A stretch of DNA of 64,000 bases from JAEXOD01 sp963663265. Lineage in GTDB: Bacteria > Bacteroidota > Ignavibacteria > Ignavibacteriales > Melioribacteraceae. Position numbers and translations under genes: made by a program. Location: NCBI GenBank assembly GCA_963663265.2, contig CAXXXM010000004.1, forward strand, positions 186,001 through 250,000, written 5' to 3'. Below are positions 15,884 to 24,735 of the stretch, in pieces. The notes under the pieces were generated by a model. The model was not told the DNA's origin. It did no database searches and saw only the letters and a list, made by a program, of their open reading frames with translations. Numbering within the stretch: the first letter of the stretch is position 1; each line of letters begins with the position of its first letter.

Positions 15884-18022
15884 TTATTTAATGCCAAAAC
15901 TTAATGATAAAACAAAGTTTTGAGGTAAACCGGGTTCAATATATACAGGAGCCCCATTTACAAGATCAGGATTAATAAATGCAGAAGATACATATTTGGA
16001 ATCAGTTAAATTATTAACTGTTAAGAAACCTTGAACACTTAAATGCTCCTTAATTAAATCAAATTCTTTTACTCCAATTGAAGCATTAATAATAATAAAA
16101 TCAGGAACTTCAATTGTATTTGCATCATCAACAAAATATTTACCCATACCATTAAAAGTAAAACTAACAAACAATTCCTTTAAAAAATCGGGCGAATAGG
16201 ATATAGTAGCCGAATAAAACATATCCGGTATACCTGCCGCTTTATTATCTTTGTAATCAACATATTTACCGGCTTTACCATAATGAACTGAATCAACCAT
16301 ATACTCATCATACTTGTTCTGTGAATAAGTTAAGGCTGCATTTAAGCTGACTCCATGTTTAAATTGCATATTTGCACCTAACTCAACACCCATTCTATGG
16401 GTTTTGCCTGCAGTAAAGTAAAATCTACCTCCTCTATAAGGTATTATATCATTTTTTACATCAATGTAATAAAGAGCAGCATCATAAGTTAATGATTGCA
16501 GCAAACGTTCTTTTCCAAAAAACAAAACTTGTTTAGTTCCAATTTCGTAAGTTGTAGAAACTATTGGTTCCAACAAGGGATTAATTGCATAAATAGTATC
16601 AAGCCCATAAGTACCTGCCGGATCAGTTTCATTACCTGCAGGAACTTCAACACCACCACCCAAATTTAAATAAATGCTATGCGTTGGAGAGAACATATAA
16701 GTTAAGCCTGCCTTTGGAGTAAAGTTTTCAAAAGCTTTATCTTGTAAACCTAAGCTGTTATCAATAAAACTTTCACTATAATAAGTCACTTTATCGTATC
16801 TACCACCAAACAGAACACTTAGTTTTTCATTAATTTTTAATTCGTTTTGAACAAAAGCACCAAAGTTATTGGCACCTTCACGCTTATTATCTTTTAATGT
16901 TGAACCTCTTCCGTTAGTGGATGAAAGACTATAAAATAATATAGCTCCATCTTGATATGCTTCATCTAAACCTACACTAAAGCTGTTAAATAAACTTTCA
17001 TTTATTTGGTATTTATTTCTGTAAACAAAATTTCCACCAACATGGTATCTTGTAAAATCCCTGAATGTTCCACGTTCTGAACGTTGTAAATATTTTGGAT
17101 TAACATAAGCCATCGATGAAATTTCGTGCATATTACCTATTTGATGGTCAAATGTAACTCCTATTCTTCCTAATCTGTTGTATCTTCTTTCATCTCTTTT
17201 CAAATAAGTAGAATTTGCCATCTTAGGGTCTTTTTCATATTCTGCCAAAGATAGAGGTCCTGGTATGTGGAACAAATTACTTGCTCCCATCATAAATACA
17301 CCAAGTTTTGATACAGGTGTTAGTTGAGATACAAAACCTATATTCACTACTGTTCTTTTACTTGATGAGTGTTCTCTCCAACCATCGTATTCACTTTTAG
17401 AAATTGAACCAAACACTTTTCCATTTTCTAATTTTGAACCGGCATTTAATGTTATTTTATTAAACCCATCGCTGCCTGTAAATCCCTTTATGTTTATGAA
17501 TGATTTTTCTAATGTAGGAATTGTAGAAATATTTACAATACCGCCGGCAGCATTGCCCCATAAAGCTGAAGCATTTGATCTTATAATTTCAATATTTTCG
17601 GCACCACTTAGTTCAATATGATCAAACGAAGTTCTTCCATCCGGTTCGGTTTCCGGCATTCCATCTATCATTACACGTATACCACGTGATGTACCCGAAT
17701 TGGAACGATCGCCTGCTCCTCTTGCTCCAAAACCACGTATTACTATTCTTACATCTTGATTTCCTGCACGTGATTGTGTTAATACACCGGGGACTGTATT
17801 TAGTACTTCATCCAATCCATATCCTTTCGTAAACGATAATTGATTTTGATTTATTAAACTAACTGCATATGGTATTTCAATTATGTTTTCAGTATATCGA
17901 GTGGCTGTAACTGTAATTGGTTTATACTCAAATGATAATGTATCTATTTCTTTAATTGATTGAGCTTCTAATGTTACCGAACTAATTAAAATAACTATTA
18001 ATAGTCCATATAATTTTTTCAT
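15884..18022 (-). CDS. TonB-dependent outer membrane receptor
   Basis: A 712-residue outer-membrane transporter. It has a signal peptide (1-20) and a TonB-box-like segment (about 33-42; PITVTATR). The plug domain (about 50-165) contains LNTVPGVLTQSRAGNQDVRI, RGFGARGAG, and IEIIRSNASALWGNAAGGIV, and a beta-barrel follows to a C-terminal aromatic-rich strand. The plug sequence is like FecA/ferric siderophore receptors, and there is no carboxypeptidase-like N-terminal domain as in SusC. The substrate is probably a ferric chelate or another metal complex, and no partner transporter lies nearby. A long inverted repeat overlaps its promoter region. Confidence 0.9.
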   Translation of the reverse strand: MKKLYGLLIVILISSVTLEAQSIKEIDTLSFEYKPITVTATRYTENIIEIPYAVSLINQNQLSFTKGYGLDEVLNTVPGVLTQSRAGNQDVRIVIRGFGARGAGDRSNSGTSRGIRVMIDGMPETEPDGRTSFDHIELSGAENIEIIRSNASALWGNAAGGIVNISTIPTLEKSFINIKGFTGSDGFNKITLNAGSKLENGKVFGSISKSEYDGWREHSSSKRTVVNIGFVSQLTPVSKLGVFMMGASNLFHIPGPLSLAEYEKDPKMANSTYLKRDERRYNRLGRIGVTFDHQIGNMHEISSMAYVNPKYLQRSERGTFRDFTRYHVGGNFVYRNKYQINESLFNSFSVGLDEAYQDGAILFYSLSSTNGRGSTLKDNKREGANNFGAFVQNELKINEKLSVLFGGRYDKVTYYSESFIDNSLGLQDKAFENFTPKAGLTYMFSPTHSIYLNLGGGVEVPAGNETDPAGTYGLDTIYAINPLLEPIVSTTYEIGTKQVLFFGKERLLQSLTYDAALYYIDVKNDIIPYRGGRFYFTAGKTHRMGVELGANMQFKHGVSLNAALTYSQNKYDEYMVDSVHYGKAGKYVDYKDNKAAGIPDMFYSATISYSPDFLKELFVSFTFNGMGKYFVDDANTIEVPDFIIINASIGVKEFDLIKEHLSVQGFLTVNNLTDSKYVSSAFINPDLVNGAPVYIEPGLPQNFVLSLSFGIK

Positions 18023-18067
18023 ATAAATCCCATAGAATTATTAAAAAATTCGTCAATAATAAAACTG

Positions 18068-18157
18068 CAAAAATAGCTTAAAGCATTAACCAATTTATAA
18101 TATATTTTATGGTATTTAGTATATGGCCTTATATTAAATAATAGCTAAATTGGTTAA
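18068..18157 (-). promoter_or_regulatory. Promoter region and inverted repeat upstream of the TonB receptor
   Basis: On the minus strand a TATTTTTG (18075-18068) matches the TAnnTTTG -7 box of Bacteroidota-type promoters. Immediately upstream lies one arm of a perfect 12-bp inverted repeat, ttaaccaattta (18086-18097), whose partner taaattggttaa is at 18146-18157. The arms would flank the -33 region, as in a repressor-looping or operator pair. Confidence 0.45.
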
Positions 18158-18252
18158 AAACTAATAATATTCTTAACTTTAGGCTAATTTTTGCAAAATA
18201 AATTCTATAACCGAACTGCATTCAGTTATGAATTAATATAAATCCGGGTTGT

Positions 18253-18876
18253 TCAAGCTTTCTTGGGAGGGGGTAGCGGAATATCCATAACGGTTTCAAG
18301 GGGGAAAGCGTCTAAACATAAATGCTTAGCACTTTTGTTATGGATACGTGGCATTTCAATTTTCTCTACTATTGTTGCATCATATTTTAATCTTGCTATT
18401 ATACTTTTAATTGGTTTTTTATTTGTCTTTCCTGAATCATCAGAAAAAAAATGGGCTAAAAATGCTTTTTCCAGCTCATCTTCATTTTTATCGCTTATAC
18501 ATAAAAAATAGACAGTATCGTTTATTATGTTTGATTTAACAATATCATACATTTCGCCATGATATCTAAATTCGTGTTTTTCAACTAATTGAAAGCTGTC
18601 ATCATTTCTTAAAAAAACACTCTTCGGTATTTTGATAATTAATAACAACTCAGAATTAGGAAGCCTTTTTATATCATCTTTGTTAAAATTAAAATTATTT
18701 ATGCTTATATCTTTTGCCATTAAGCGTACTTTTCCTATCCCCTCTTTTTTGAATGTTTTATGCAGATTCCAATAGACAAAAATATATCCAAAAGAATAAA
18801 ACAGCATAACTAAAGAAACGGTAACAGTGATAAGTCTTGAACGCAAAGTATTCTTTATTAATCTATTTTCCTTCAT
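18253..18876 (-). CDS. Hypothetical protein with N-terminal membrane anchor
   Basis: A 207-residue protein of unknown family. One strong membrane helix near the N-terminus (about 16-40, VTVSLVMLFYSFGYIFVYW) is followed by a soluble, mixed alpha/beta region that should lie outside the cytoplasm. The tail is proline-rich (DIPLPPPKKA). I see no catalytic motif. The position of the helix and the following basic/helical stretch resemble the first part of a small periplasmic sensor, but no kinase or HAMP domain is present. It stands alone between the TonB receptor and a plus-strand small gene. Confidence 0.6.
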   Translation of the reverse strand: MKENRLIKNTLRSRLITVTVSLVMLFYSFGYIFVYWNLHKTFKKEGIGKVRLMAKDISINNFNFNKDDIKRLPNSELLLIIKIPKSVFLRNDDSFQLVEKHEFRYHGEMYDIVKSNIINDTVYFLCISDKNEDELEKAFLAHFFSDDSGKTNKKPIKSIIARLKYDATIVEKIEMPRIHNKSAKHLCLDAFPLETVMDIPLPPPKKA

Positions 18877-18991
18877 TTACACAAAAATAATTATTTAAAT
18901 AATTAAAACATAGATAATTGTTTTTTGATTATATTAAATATGTGAATATTATAAGTTTTGGTCAAAAATTTGGAACCAAATAAGATTTTTA

Positions 18992-19023
18992 TTGTATTTA
19001 ATATATAAGTTTATATATCTTTG
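18992..19023 (+). promoter_or_regulatory. Bacteroidota-type promoter of the 84-residue ORF
   Basis: TTG (18992-18994) and TATCTTTG (19016-19023) with a 21-base spacer match the -33 TTTG / -7 TAnnTTTG consensus. They lie 86 bases before the start codon at 19109. Confidence 0.5.
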
Positions 19024-19108
19024 TTTAACTTAACTTAATTTTTTTGGAGGATTATCGCGAATTTATTACTTTATTAATTAATAACTATTAAGAAATAAAG
19101 GGGTATAT

Positions 19109-19363
19109 ATGCTCAGCCCAACAGAAAACAGTAGTAAAAATAATCCTTTAGCTGATTTAATTAGTGATGATATTTATGATTTATTAGAAAGCCGAGGATT
19201 AATTAACGAAAAATCGGTTCGCGATTATATAATCAGAAAAAAATTCAAGAATTTACGAGACGATAAGTTAAGTGCCTCAGAAGCAATCGATGCCCTAAGA
19301 AACGAATATCCCTATTTACAATTTGATACTATCAGAAAAATTGTATATCAAATAAATAAATAG
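19109..19363 (+). CDS. Small hypothetical protein (84 residues)
   Basis: A soluble, highly charged protein of 84 residues that I do not recognise. The pattern LISDDIYDLLESRGLINEKSVRDYIIRKKFKNLR followed by ASEAIDALRNEYPYLQFDTIRKIVYQ suggests two short helical pairs, like a small DNA- or RNA-associated helical domain, but no family motif is evident. Translation is supported by a clear RBS (aaagggg, 10 bases before ATG), a plausible promoter upstream and a hairpin terminator downstream, so it is probably a genuine, independently transcribed gene. Confidence 0.65.
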   Translation: MLSPTENSSKNNPLADLISDDIYDLLESRGLINEKSVRDYIIRKKFKNLRDDKLSASEAIDALRNEYPYLQFDTIRKIVYQINK

Positions 19364-19414
19364 TTTTTTATTTATTTAATATTCATTAAATTTGTAAGTT
19401 AATCGAAATTTTAT

Positions 19415-19480
19415 GGGGATAGTCTCAAAATTCTTCTTGATTATCAAACAACTTATTGCTTTTTGAGACAGTCTCCTTTT
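19415..19480 (+). terminator. Stem-loop terminator after the 84-residue gene
   Basis: gtctcaaaa (19422-19430) pairs perfectly with ttttgagac (19461-19469). The outer bases gggga and tctcc extend the stem across a small bulge, and a T-rich tail follows. It lies 52 bases after the stop and directly before the next operon. Confidence 0.75.
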
Positions 19481-19502
19481 ATTTAATCAATTGGTATTGA
19501 AT

Positions 19503-19772
19503 ATGTCAAAAGTTAAAAGAACCTCTAAGGTAACAAAAACTAACTTTGTATCTCCTTTTTCTGATTATTGGACAAAAGGGAATTTAGTATTAACCATTTC
19601 AGCTGTTGTAATTATTACATTTGGATATATTTTGATGGCACAAGGTCCTTGGGATAACCCTGTATCGTTAACAATTTCTCCAATTGTGTTAGTTATTGCT
19701 TATGTTGTTGTTGTTCCTGCTGCTATTTTATTTTTAGGCAAGAAAAAAGAAACAAATCCAAAAGCAGAATAA
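19503..19772 (+). CDS. DUF3098-like small membrane protein
   Basis: An 89-residue protein. A charged N-terminus of about 30 residues is followed by two membrane helices (GNLVLTISAVVIITFGYILMAQG and SPIVLVIAYVVVVPAAILFL) joined by a PWDNPVSLT turn, and a charged tail. This matches the DUF3098 layout common in the Bacteroidota group (helix, FILMxxG, short loop, helix). The start is the ATG at 19503; a TTG 12 bases upstream is less likely. It ends 3 bases before the EutN-like gene and 282 bases before dprA, so the three form an operon. Function unknown. Confidence 0.7.
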   Translation: MSKVKRTSKVTKTNFVSPFSDYWTKGNLVLTISAVVIITFGYILMAQGPWDNPVSLTISPIVLVIAYVVVVPAAILFLGKKKETNPKAE

Positions 19773-19775
19773 TTT

Positions 19776-20051
19776 ATGTTTATTGCTAAAATTAAAGGAA
19801 ATATAGTATCCACTCAAAAGGATAAATATTTAGTTTCTCAAAAACTCCTTTTAGTTCATGCAATTGATTTGGAAGGAAATTTTATTGGTGATAAAGACTT
19901 TATTGCTTTAGATTTAATAGATAGCGGTGTTGGTGATATAGTTTTAGTTGCACAAGAAGGTGATGCCGTACAACAAATATTAGGACACAAAAAGTCGCCC
20001 GCCAACACTATGATAATTGCTCATGTTGATGATATTGATGTTGCAATTTAA
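19776..20051 (+). CDS. EutN/CcmL-family microcompartment vertex protein
   Basis: A 91-residue protein with the EutN/CcmL (BMC-P, Pfam EutN_CcmL) pattern. It has an N-terminal strand MFIAKIKGNIVSTQKD followed by LLLVHAIDLEGN, then ALDLIDSGVGDIVLVAQEGDAVQQIL, and a C-terminal strand ANTMIIAHVDDIDV. Such proteins form pentamers that cap icosahedral bacterial microcompartments. No BMC hexamer gene or encapsulated enzyme lies in this window. The gene sits between a membrane-protein gene and dprA with 3-base gaps, so it is either part of a shell encoded elsewhere or has another role. Confidence 0.85.
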   Translation: MFIAKIKGNIVSTQKDKYLVSQKLLLVHAIDLEGNFIGDKDFIALDLIDSGVGDIVLVAQEGDAVQQILGHKKSPANTMIIAHVDDIDVAI

Positions 20052-20054
20052 TTT

Positions 20055-21179
20055 ATGGAAAACGAAAAGGGCAGAATTGAGAATTTAGCAAAGCTTAGAT
20101 TAATTCTTTCAGTTGAAGGAATTGGAATTGGCAAACTACTTAACCTATTTACAAAATTTAATTCTATTGACGATATATTTAAAGCATCTGTTACCTCATT
20201 AACTCATGTTGATAACATTAGCTTAGTCTTAGCAAATCGCATAATTAAAACTAAACAGAATTACCCCGCCTTTCTTGAACAGACTTTTGCAGAAGTAAAC
20301 AAATTAAAAAGTTTAAATGGTGATTTTTTAACATTATGGGATAATGACTATCCAAAAATATTAAAAGAAATCTACTCTCCTCCTGTTTTACTTTATTATA
20401 TTGGTAATTTAGACTTATTTAATACAGAGTGTATTGGAGTTGTTGGAACACGAATGCCTTCAGCTTATGGTAAAATGATTACTGAAAAAATAGTAAAAGA
20501 ACTTGTAATTAATAACATTACTATTGTTAGCGGTTTAGCAAGAGGTATTGACTCAATTGCTCATAATACTACTATTGCAAATAATGGTAAAACAATTGCC
20601 GTAATTGGATCCGGCTTAGATGTAATTTATCCCCCAGAAAATAAAAAGATATTCAATCAAATTTGTCAAAGCGGTTTAGTATTATCAGAATATCCGCTTG
20701 GAACAAAACCGGATCCGCAAAATTTTCCCAAAAGGAATAGAATTATTTCAGGAATTTCAAAGGGTTCTTTGGTTATTGAAACAAAACTTAATGGTGGTGC
20801 TATGCAAACTGCCCACTTTGCTTTGGATCAGGGACGAGAAGTGTTTGCCGTACCAGGCAATATTATTTCTCCTCAAAGTGAAGGAACTAACCACTTAATT
20901 CAAAAAGGTGAAGCTAAATTAGTTTCAAATGCTGAAGATATTTTATGCGAACTAAATATTAAAAAATCTCCGTCTAAAATTACTTCTGCTGAAATACTTA
21001 ATCTTAATATGTTTGAACAAAAAATATTTGATGTATTAAACCATATTCCAAAACATATTGATGAGATTTCAAACGAAACAACACTAAATATTTCCGATTG
21101 TTTAATTAATTTATTAGAACTCGAGTTTAAAGGGCTTATCAAACAACTTCCCGGCAAAGTTTTTATTAAAAATCTTTAA
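20055..21179 (+). CDS. dprA: DNA-processing protein DprA
   Basis: A 374-residue protein that loads RecA on incoming single-stranded DNA in natural transformation. An N-terminal SAM-like HhH region (about 1-75) precedes the Rossmann-like domain: GVVGTRMPSAYGKMITEKI, SGLARGIDSIAHN, AVIGSGLDVIYPPENK, LSEYPLGTKPDPQNFPKRNRI, ETKLNGGAMQTAHFALDQGREVFAVPGNI and SEGTNHLIQKGEA. A C-terminal winged helix (about 310-374) is present, as in full-length DprA. It starts 3 bases after the EutN-like gene. A separate DprA/SLOG-like protein is encoded in the island at 38312. Confidence 0.95.
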   Translation: MENEKGRIENLAKLRLILSVEGIGIGKLLNLFTKFNSIDDIFKASVTSLTHVDNISLVLANRIIKTKQNYPAFLEQTFAEVNKLKSLNGDFLTLWDNDYPKILKEIYSPPVLLYYIGNLDLFNTECIGVVGTRMPSAYGKMITEKIVKELVINNITIVSGLARGIDSIAHNTTIANNGKTIAVIGSGLDVIYPPENKKIFNQICQSGLVLSEYPLGTKPDPQNFPKRNRIISGISKGSLVIETKLNGGAMQTAHFALDQGREVFAVPGNIISPQSEGTNHLIQKGEAKLVSNAEDILCELNIKKSPSKITSAEILNLNMFEQKIFDVLNHIPKHIDEISNETTLNISDCLINLLELEFKGLIKQLPGKVFIKNL

Positions 21180-21305
21180 TATTTTTATAGTTTTTTAATA
21201 CCCCACTTGATATAAGTTAATATTTGTTGTAGTTTGTTTTTAACATGATTAATTAATTTTACAATAAGTAAATAAAAAATTTCCTAATAATTTTCTGGAG
21301 GTATT

Positions 21306-21941
21306 ATGAGGAATATTGTTTTACTTTTTTTAGTAATAGCTTTAATTAAACTCACTTTCTTGTTTATCCCCCCATCAAATGGGTTTTGGACTATATTAAA
21401 TACTATTGGAATAATAAGTATTTTTTATATAATTGGTTTAGTTTTTCATATTAAAAAAGAAGATTTAACAAAAGGATTTAAGTATTCTGTCTATCTTACA
21501 TTTTTAATATTTACTATTTTTACTTTTATTACGTGGAAAAGTTATTATAGTTTAATTGCTTTACAAACTGAAAGTATAAAAACATCGCAAATAACTGCAA
21601 ACGAAAGGACCTTAAAAGAATCCGCTTATTCAACATTTTTTAAAGTCTTGGATATTTATAATAATCAGAAGACAACAAAACTCAAAAATCTTCAAGCCTC
21701 TTTTGAAAGTTTAAATAATAGAGATAATATTGATAAGAAAAAGTTATCTACTTTTTTTAACAATTCCAAATTGATGATTTACATCACTCAAGTTAGAGAA
21801 AATGAAATTAATCTTATACTTCTCGATAAATCTAATGTAGGAAGGCTACCCGGTTTTAATAATTTTGGAAATGGGAAAGGCTTTCTTCAGTACCACGCAA
21901 AATTAACACTTGGAGGGATAAGTTATGAACGAGAAAACTGA
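21306..21941 (+). CDS. Unknown membrane protein (three N-terminal helices)
   Basis: A 211-residue protein that I do not recognise. Three membrane helices lie in the first 80 residues (about 3-23, 28-50, 57-77), followed by an extracytoplasmic or cytoplasmic helical region of about 130 residues with no obvious motif. A strong RBS (tctggaggt) precedes the ATG. It overlaps the next gene by 17 bases in another frame and both have the same design (three helices and a polar tail), so they form a two-gene unit and may be subunits of one complex. Transcription probably starts in the 126-base gap after dprA. Confidence 0.65.
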   Translation: MRNIVLLFLVIALIKLTFLFIPPSNGFWTILNTIGIISIFYIIGLVFHIKKEDLTKGFKYSVYLTFLIFTIFTFITWKSYYSLIALQTESIKTSQITANERTLKESAYSTFFKVLDIYNNQKTTKLKNLQASFESLNNRDNIDKKKLSTFFNNSKLMIYITQVRENEINLILLDKSNVGRLPGFNNFGNGKGFLQYHAKLTLGGISYEREN

Positions 21942-22734
21942 TAAAAATTTCAACTCCTCTGAGTTTATCAACAAAGTAGTCTTCATTTTATTACTACTTG
22001 CTGCCATAATTGCTTTGTTAGGAGATTTATTTTTTATTAAAGATTTTTCTGTTGAAGGGAAACAATTTTCAAATTTAAAATTATCAATGTTGGCATATCC
22101 TTGGATTACTGCCGGATCAATTAATTATTATCTTACTTTGTCAGGTATAACAGAAACTTTTACAGTTCTAAAATATTTATCACCGACTATTTCAATCCTC
22201 TTTTCTTCTATCGTTATTTTTATCATTGTCCCTTTTGCATTCGCATTTTCTGTATCCCCTGCTGTTAAAGCAATAAAACAAAGAACTAAAGGCACAATAT
22301 TATTTAAAAATCTTGCTGTAATAAACTTTTTTATTAGTTCAATATTCATATTAATATTTTCTTTTTCATTAATAGCTCAATATATTTCAATAAACAACGT
22401 TTACGAACAGAACGATAAACTTACAAACGAGCAGATGGTCTTGGATTTAGGTTATAATGAAATTACTGATTTAACTTTAACTATACGTCAAAAATGGTTA
22501 ATTGAACCTAAAAATGATGGTTTGTTAGGTGAAGAGAAGAAAAATTTTAATAGTTTTAAGCAAAAAATAGTGAATATATTAAACAATTCTAAATTTGAAT
22601 ACATAAATAATCTCTCAGCCGCTCAAATTTCCGATACATTAATTAAACTTACTGCTCAAGCAAAACTAAGTAGTAAAACTAAAACTTACATTGTTGAGAT
22701 AAAACCTAATAAACATCAAATAATTTTAAAGTAA
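21925..22734 (+). CDS. Unknown membrane protein partnered with the upstream gene
   Basis: A 269-residue protein that I do not recognise. It has three clear membrane helices (about 16-36, 90-112, 130-155) and a first loop of about 50 residues between helices 1 and 2. The hydrophilic C-terminal part of about 110 residues resembles in style the tail of the preceding protein. The ATG is preceded by GGAGG within the 3' end of that gene, so translation is coupled. No enzymatic motif is evident. A perfect stem-loop follows the stop by 6 bases. Confidence 0.65.
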   Translation: MNEKTDKNFNSSEFINKVVFILLLLAAIIALLGDLFFIKDFSVEGKQFSNLKLSMLAYPWITAGSINYYLTLSGITETFTVLKYLSPTISILFSSIVIFIIVPFAFAFSVSPAVKAIKQRTKGTILFKNLAVINFFISSIFILIFSFSLIAQYISINNVYEQNDKLTNEQMVLDLGYNEITDLTLTIRQKWLIEPKNDGLLGEEKKNFNSFKQKIVNILNNSKFEYINNLSAAQISDTLIKLTAQAKLSSKTKTYIVEIKPNKHQIILK

Positions 22735-22740
22735 AATAAT

Positions 22741-22765
22741 GCCCCTAAGCTTAGGACTTAGGGGC
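22741..22765 (+). terminator. Stem-loop after the membrane-protein pair
   Basis: gcccctaag (22741-22749) and cttaggggc (22757-22765) form a perfect 9-bp stem with a 7-base loop. The following sequence is agagaga, not a T run, so it may be a weak terminator or transcript-end protector between the two convergent genes. Confidence 0.55.
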
Positions 22766-22803
22766 AGAGAGAGACATATTTTATTTTGTACTAAGGTTAA
22801 ACA

Positions 22804-24033
22804 TCAATTTTGGTTATAAAACTTTGCCATCATACTAAATGTGTAATTAAATGCTTCTGTCACTTTATCATCAAACGAACATTTTTCGTGAAAGATTTTT
22901 TCGTGAGAGTAATTAAAGTCGAAATCAATTATTTTTATATATTTTTCATCCACTCCTTGAAACATTTTTTTTATTCCTTTTGGACTAAATACGCTATCTT
23001 TTTCTAAACCAATAACAAATATTCTTTTATCTAATCCTTTTATCAATGAATTTCTTAAACTCGTATTTTTATCATTTGCAAGCATAGACTTAAAAATAAT
23101 CCCAATATCTTCGTATTTTTTAAATAGGTCATTTAAATAGTTGTTTCTACTTAAACTTTTTTCAAAGTCTATTAAATAATACTCTTTTAATACTTTTGCC
23201 GCTTCAGTATCTAAAATTGCTTTTGAACAAGGATAGGTTTCTTCAATTACCGAACCTCCACAAATCATTAGCAATTTACTTGTATCAAAATAGTTTTTAG
23301 GATTAACCATAAATAATAGTTCACCTAAAAAAGCACCTGCTGAATAACCCAAAAAATCAATCTGTGCATTTTTGTCAATATACTTATTCTTTCCTTCTTT
23401 TATTTCATCAATAAGCTGGACAATATCAAACAAACTTTGAATTCCACTTAAGAAAAAACGTTCAGGTTCAAAATTAAGTCGGGTACTTAAAGCAGCATTA
23501 GCATAACTGGAAAACCTTAATTCAGGGATTAAATTCGCCCTTTCTTTTGAAACTTCAAACATCAAACGACTTGCACTCCATTCAACCGGAGCACGCTCCA
23601 TATGAAAAGACATGGGGAATAGCAGAATGGATTTATTAGTTTCTTGTTGTAATCTAAAAGCCCAAGTTAAATACTTTTTCCAATCTCTTTCATTTAATCC
23701 ATGCAAAAGGAAAATCAACCCTTTAGCAGGTTCCCCATCCTTTGGATGTAATATTCTATATGGAAATTCATTATTACAATCAAAATAGACCTGGTTCTCT
23801 TCTAATACCGGAAAGATATACTTTTGCGAATAGGAATTATTTTTAAGATAATACTTAAAAAGCATGTTTGTTAAATAATCGGAATTGTAAGGATTTACAT
23901 AATAATGGTTAATATCCCCCTTTTTTGAAGAAAACTTATTTTCATAAAACAATATTTCTCCATACTTTCCCTCAATACTGGTATTATTACTAAAAGCATC
24001 TAAAAGGGTAAAATAATCAGTACAGTAACTCAC
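22804..24033 (-). CDS. Alpha/beta hydrolase (DUF6051-like)
   Basis: A 409-residue cytoplasmic protein. The alpha/beta hydrolase core is seen from about residue 110: GLIFLLHGLNERDWKKY (oxyanion strand), nucleophile elbow FLGYSAGAFLG (Ser about 230), and late His in FNYSHEKIFHEK. It resembles the DUF6051 family, whose substrates are not characterised, and no signal peptide is present. The start is GTG at 24033, overlapping the MerR stop by 4 bases (GTGA), which implies translational coupling to its regulator. A likely role is hydrolysis of a small ester or other compound detected by the regulator, by context only. Confidence 0.75.
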   Translation of the reverse strand: MSYCTDYFTLLDAFSNNTSIEGKYGEILFYENKFSSKKGDINHYYVNPYNSDYLTNMLFKYYLKNNSYSQKYIFPVLEENQVYFDCNNEFPYRILHPKDGEPAKGLIFLLHGLNERDWKKYLTWAFRLQQETNKSILLFPMSFHMERAPVEWSASRLMFEVSKERANLIPELRFSSYANAALSTRLNFEPERFFLSGIQSLFDIVQLIDEIKEGKNKYIDKNAQIDFLGYSAGAFLGELLFMVNPKNYFDTSKLLMICGGSVIEETYPCSKAILDTEAAKVLKEYYLIDFEKSLSRNNYLNDLFKKYEDIGIIFKSMLANDKNTSLRNSLIKGLDKRIFVIGLEKDSVFSPKGIKKMFQGVDEKYIKIIDFDFNYSHEKIFHEKCSFDDKVTEAFNYTFSMMAKFYNQN

Positions 24034-24725
24034 TCAGATCTCTCTTTATTTTTTGTAATTATTGTATCAATTTCATTTCTTTTGTTTTTAAGCAATTTTT
24101 CCCAACGTTCAATACCCTGTTTTAGGTTACCCATTTTCTCAAAAAGTCGTGCAATTTCAAGCTGCATATCTTCGCTTTCTTTAGCAATCTTTTCTTTTGT
24201 AAACAATTCAGGTTGATTTTGAAAATGTAAAAAATCTCTAAAATAATCGGAAATTACTTTTATTTCATCTAATGTATAATTAAAGTTTTGCAAATCTAAA
24301 ATTAAACTACAAAAGAAAACATAATTTTCCGCAAATAATCTAAATCCCCCTTCGCTTCGCATTTCCGGCTCAATTATCCCTTTATCTTCCCAATGTTTTA
24401 TGGTTCTTGTCGAAATTTTTGCTCGCTCTGCAAGTTCACCTACTGTCAATAGTCTTTTTTTGGGTTTAGACAATTTCTCTTCGACAAGATTTTTAGGAAG
24501 TCCAACACTTTTAATAATCTTTTTTATTTCTGCATTAACATAACCCAAGTTTTTTAATTTAAGGATTAGCATACACTCCTTAAGAATTTCTTCGGTAAAA
24601 TAAGGAGTATTATCATCTGTATATCCCGAAGGTTTAAATAACTTTTCTTTTTCCCAATCTAAAAGTGTCGGTTCGGGTATATTTAATTTTTCTGATAATT
24701 CATTCAACAAATAAAGATTAGCCAT
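24030..24725 (-). CDS. MerR-family regulator with two tandem MerR-type HTH domains
   Basis: A 231-residue protein. Two MerR-type winged helices occur in series. The first (about 3-70) reads LLNELSEKLNIPEPTLLDWEKEKLFKP. The second (about 91-160) reads LLTVGELAERAKISTRTIKHWEDKGIIEP, then GGFRLF and DLQNFNYTLDEI. A coiled-coil C-terminus (170-231) follows, with no cysteine metal site. The usual family member has a single HTH and dimerises, so here one chain might supply two DNA contacts. It is the first gene of an operon with the hydrolase. Palindromic sequences with an AACGT core directly upstream are probable operators. Confidence 0.85.
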   Translation of the reverse strand: MANLYLLNELSEKLNIPEPTLLDWEKEKLFKPSGYTDDNTPYFTEEILKECMLILKLKNLGYVNAEIKKIIKSVGLPKNLVEEKLSKPKKRLLTVGELAERAKISTRTIKHWEDKGIIEPEMRSEGGFRLFAENYVFFCSLILDLQNFNYTLDEIKVISDYFRDFLHFQNQPELFTKEKIAKESEDMQLEIARLFEKMGNLKQGIERWEKLLKNKRNEIDTIITKNKERSE

Positions 24726-24735
24726 AAACTGTTCC

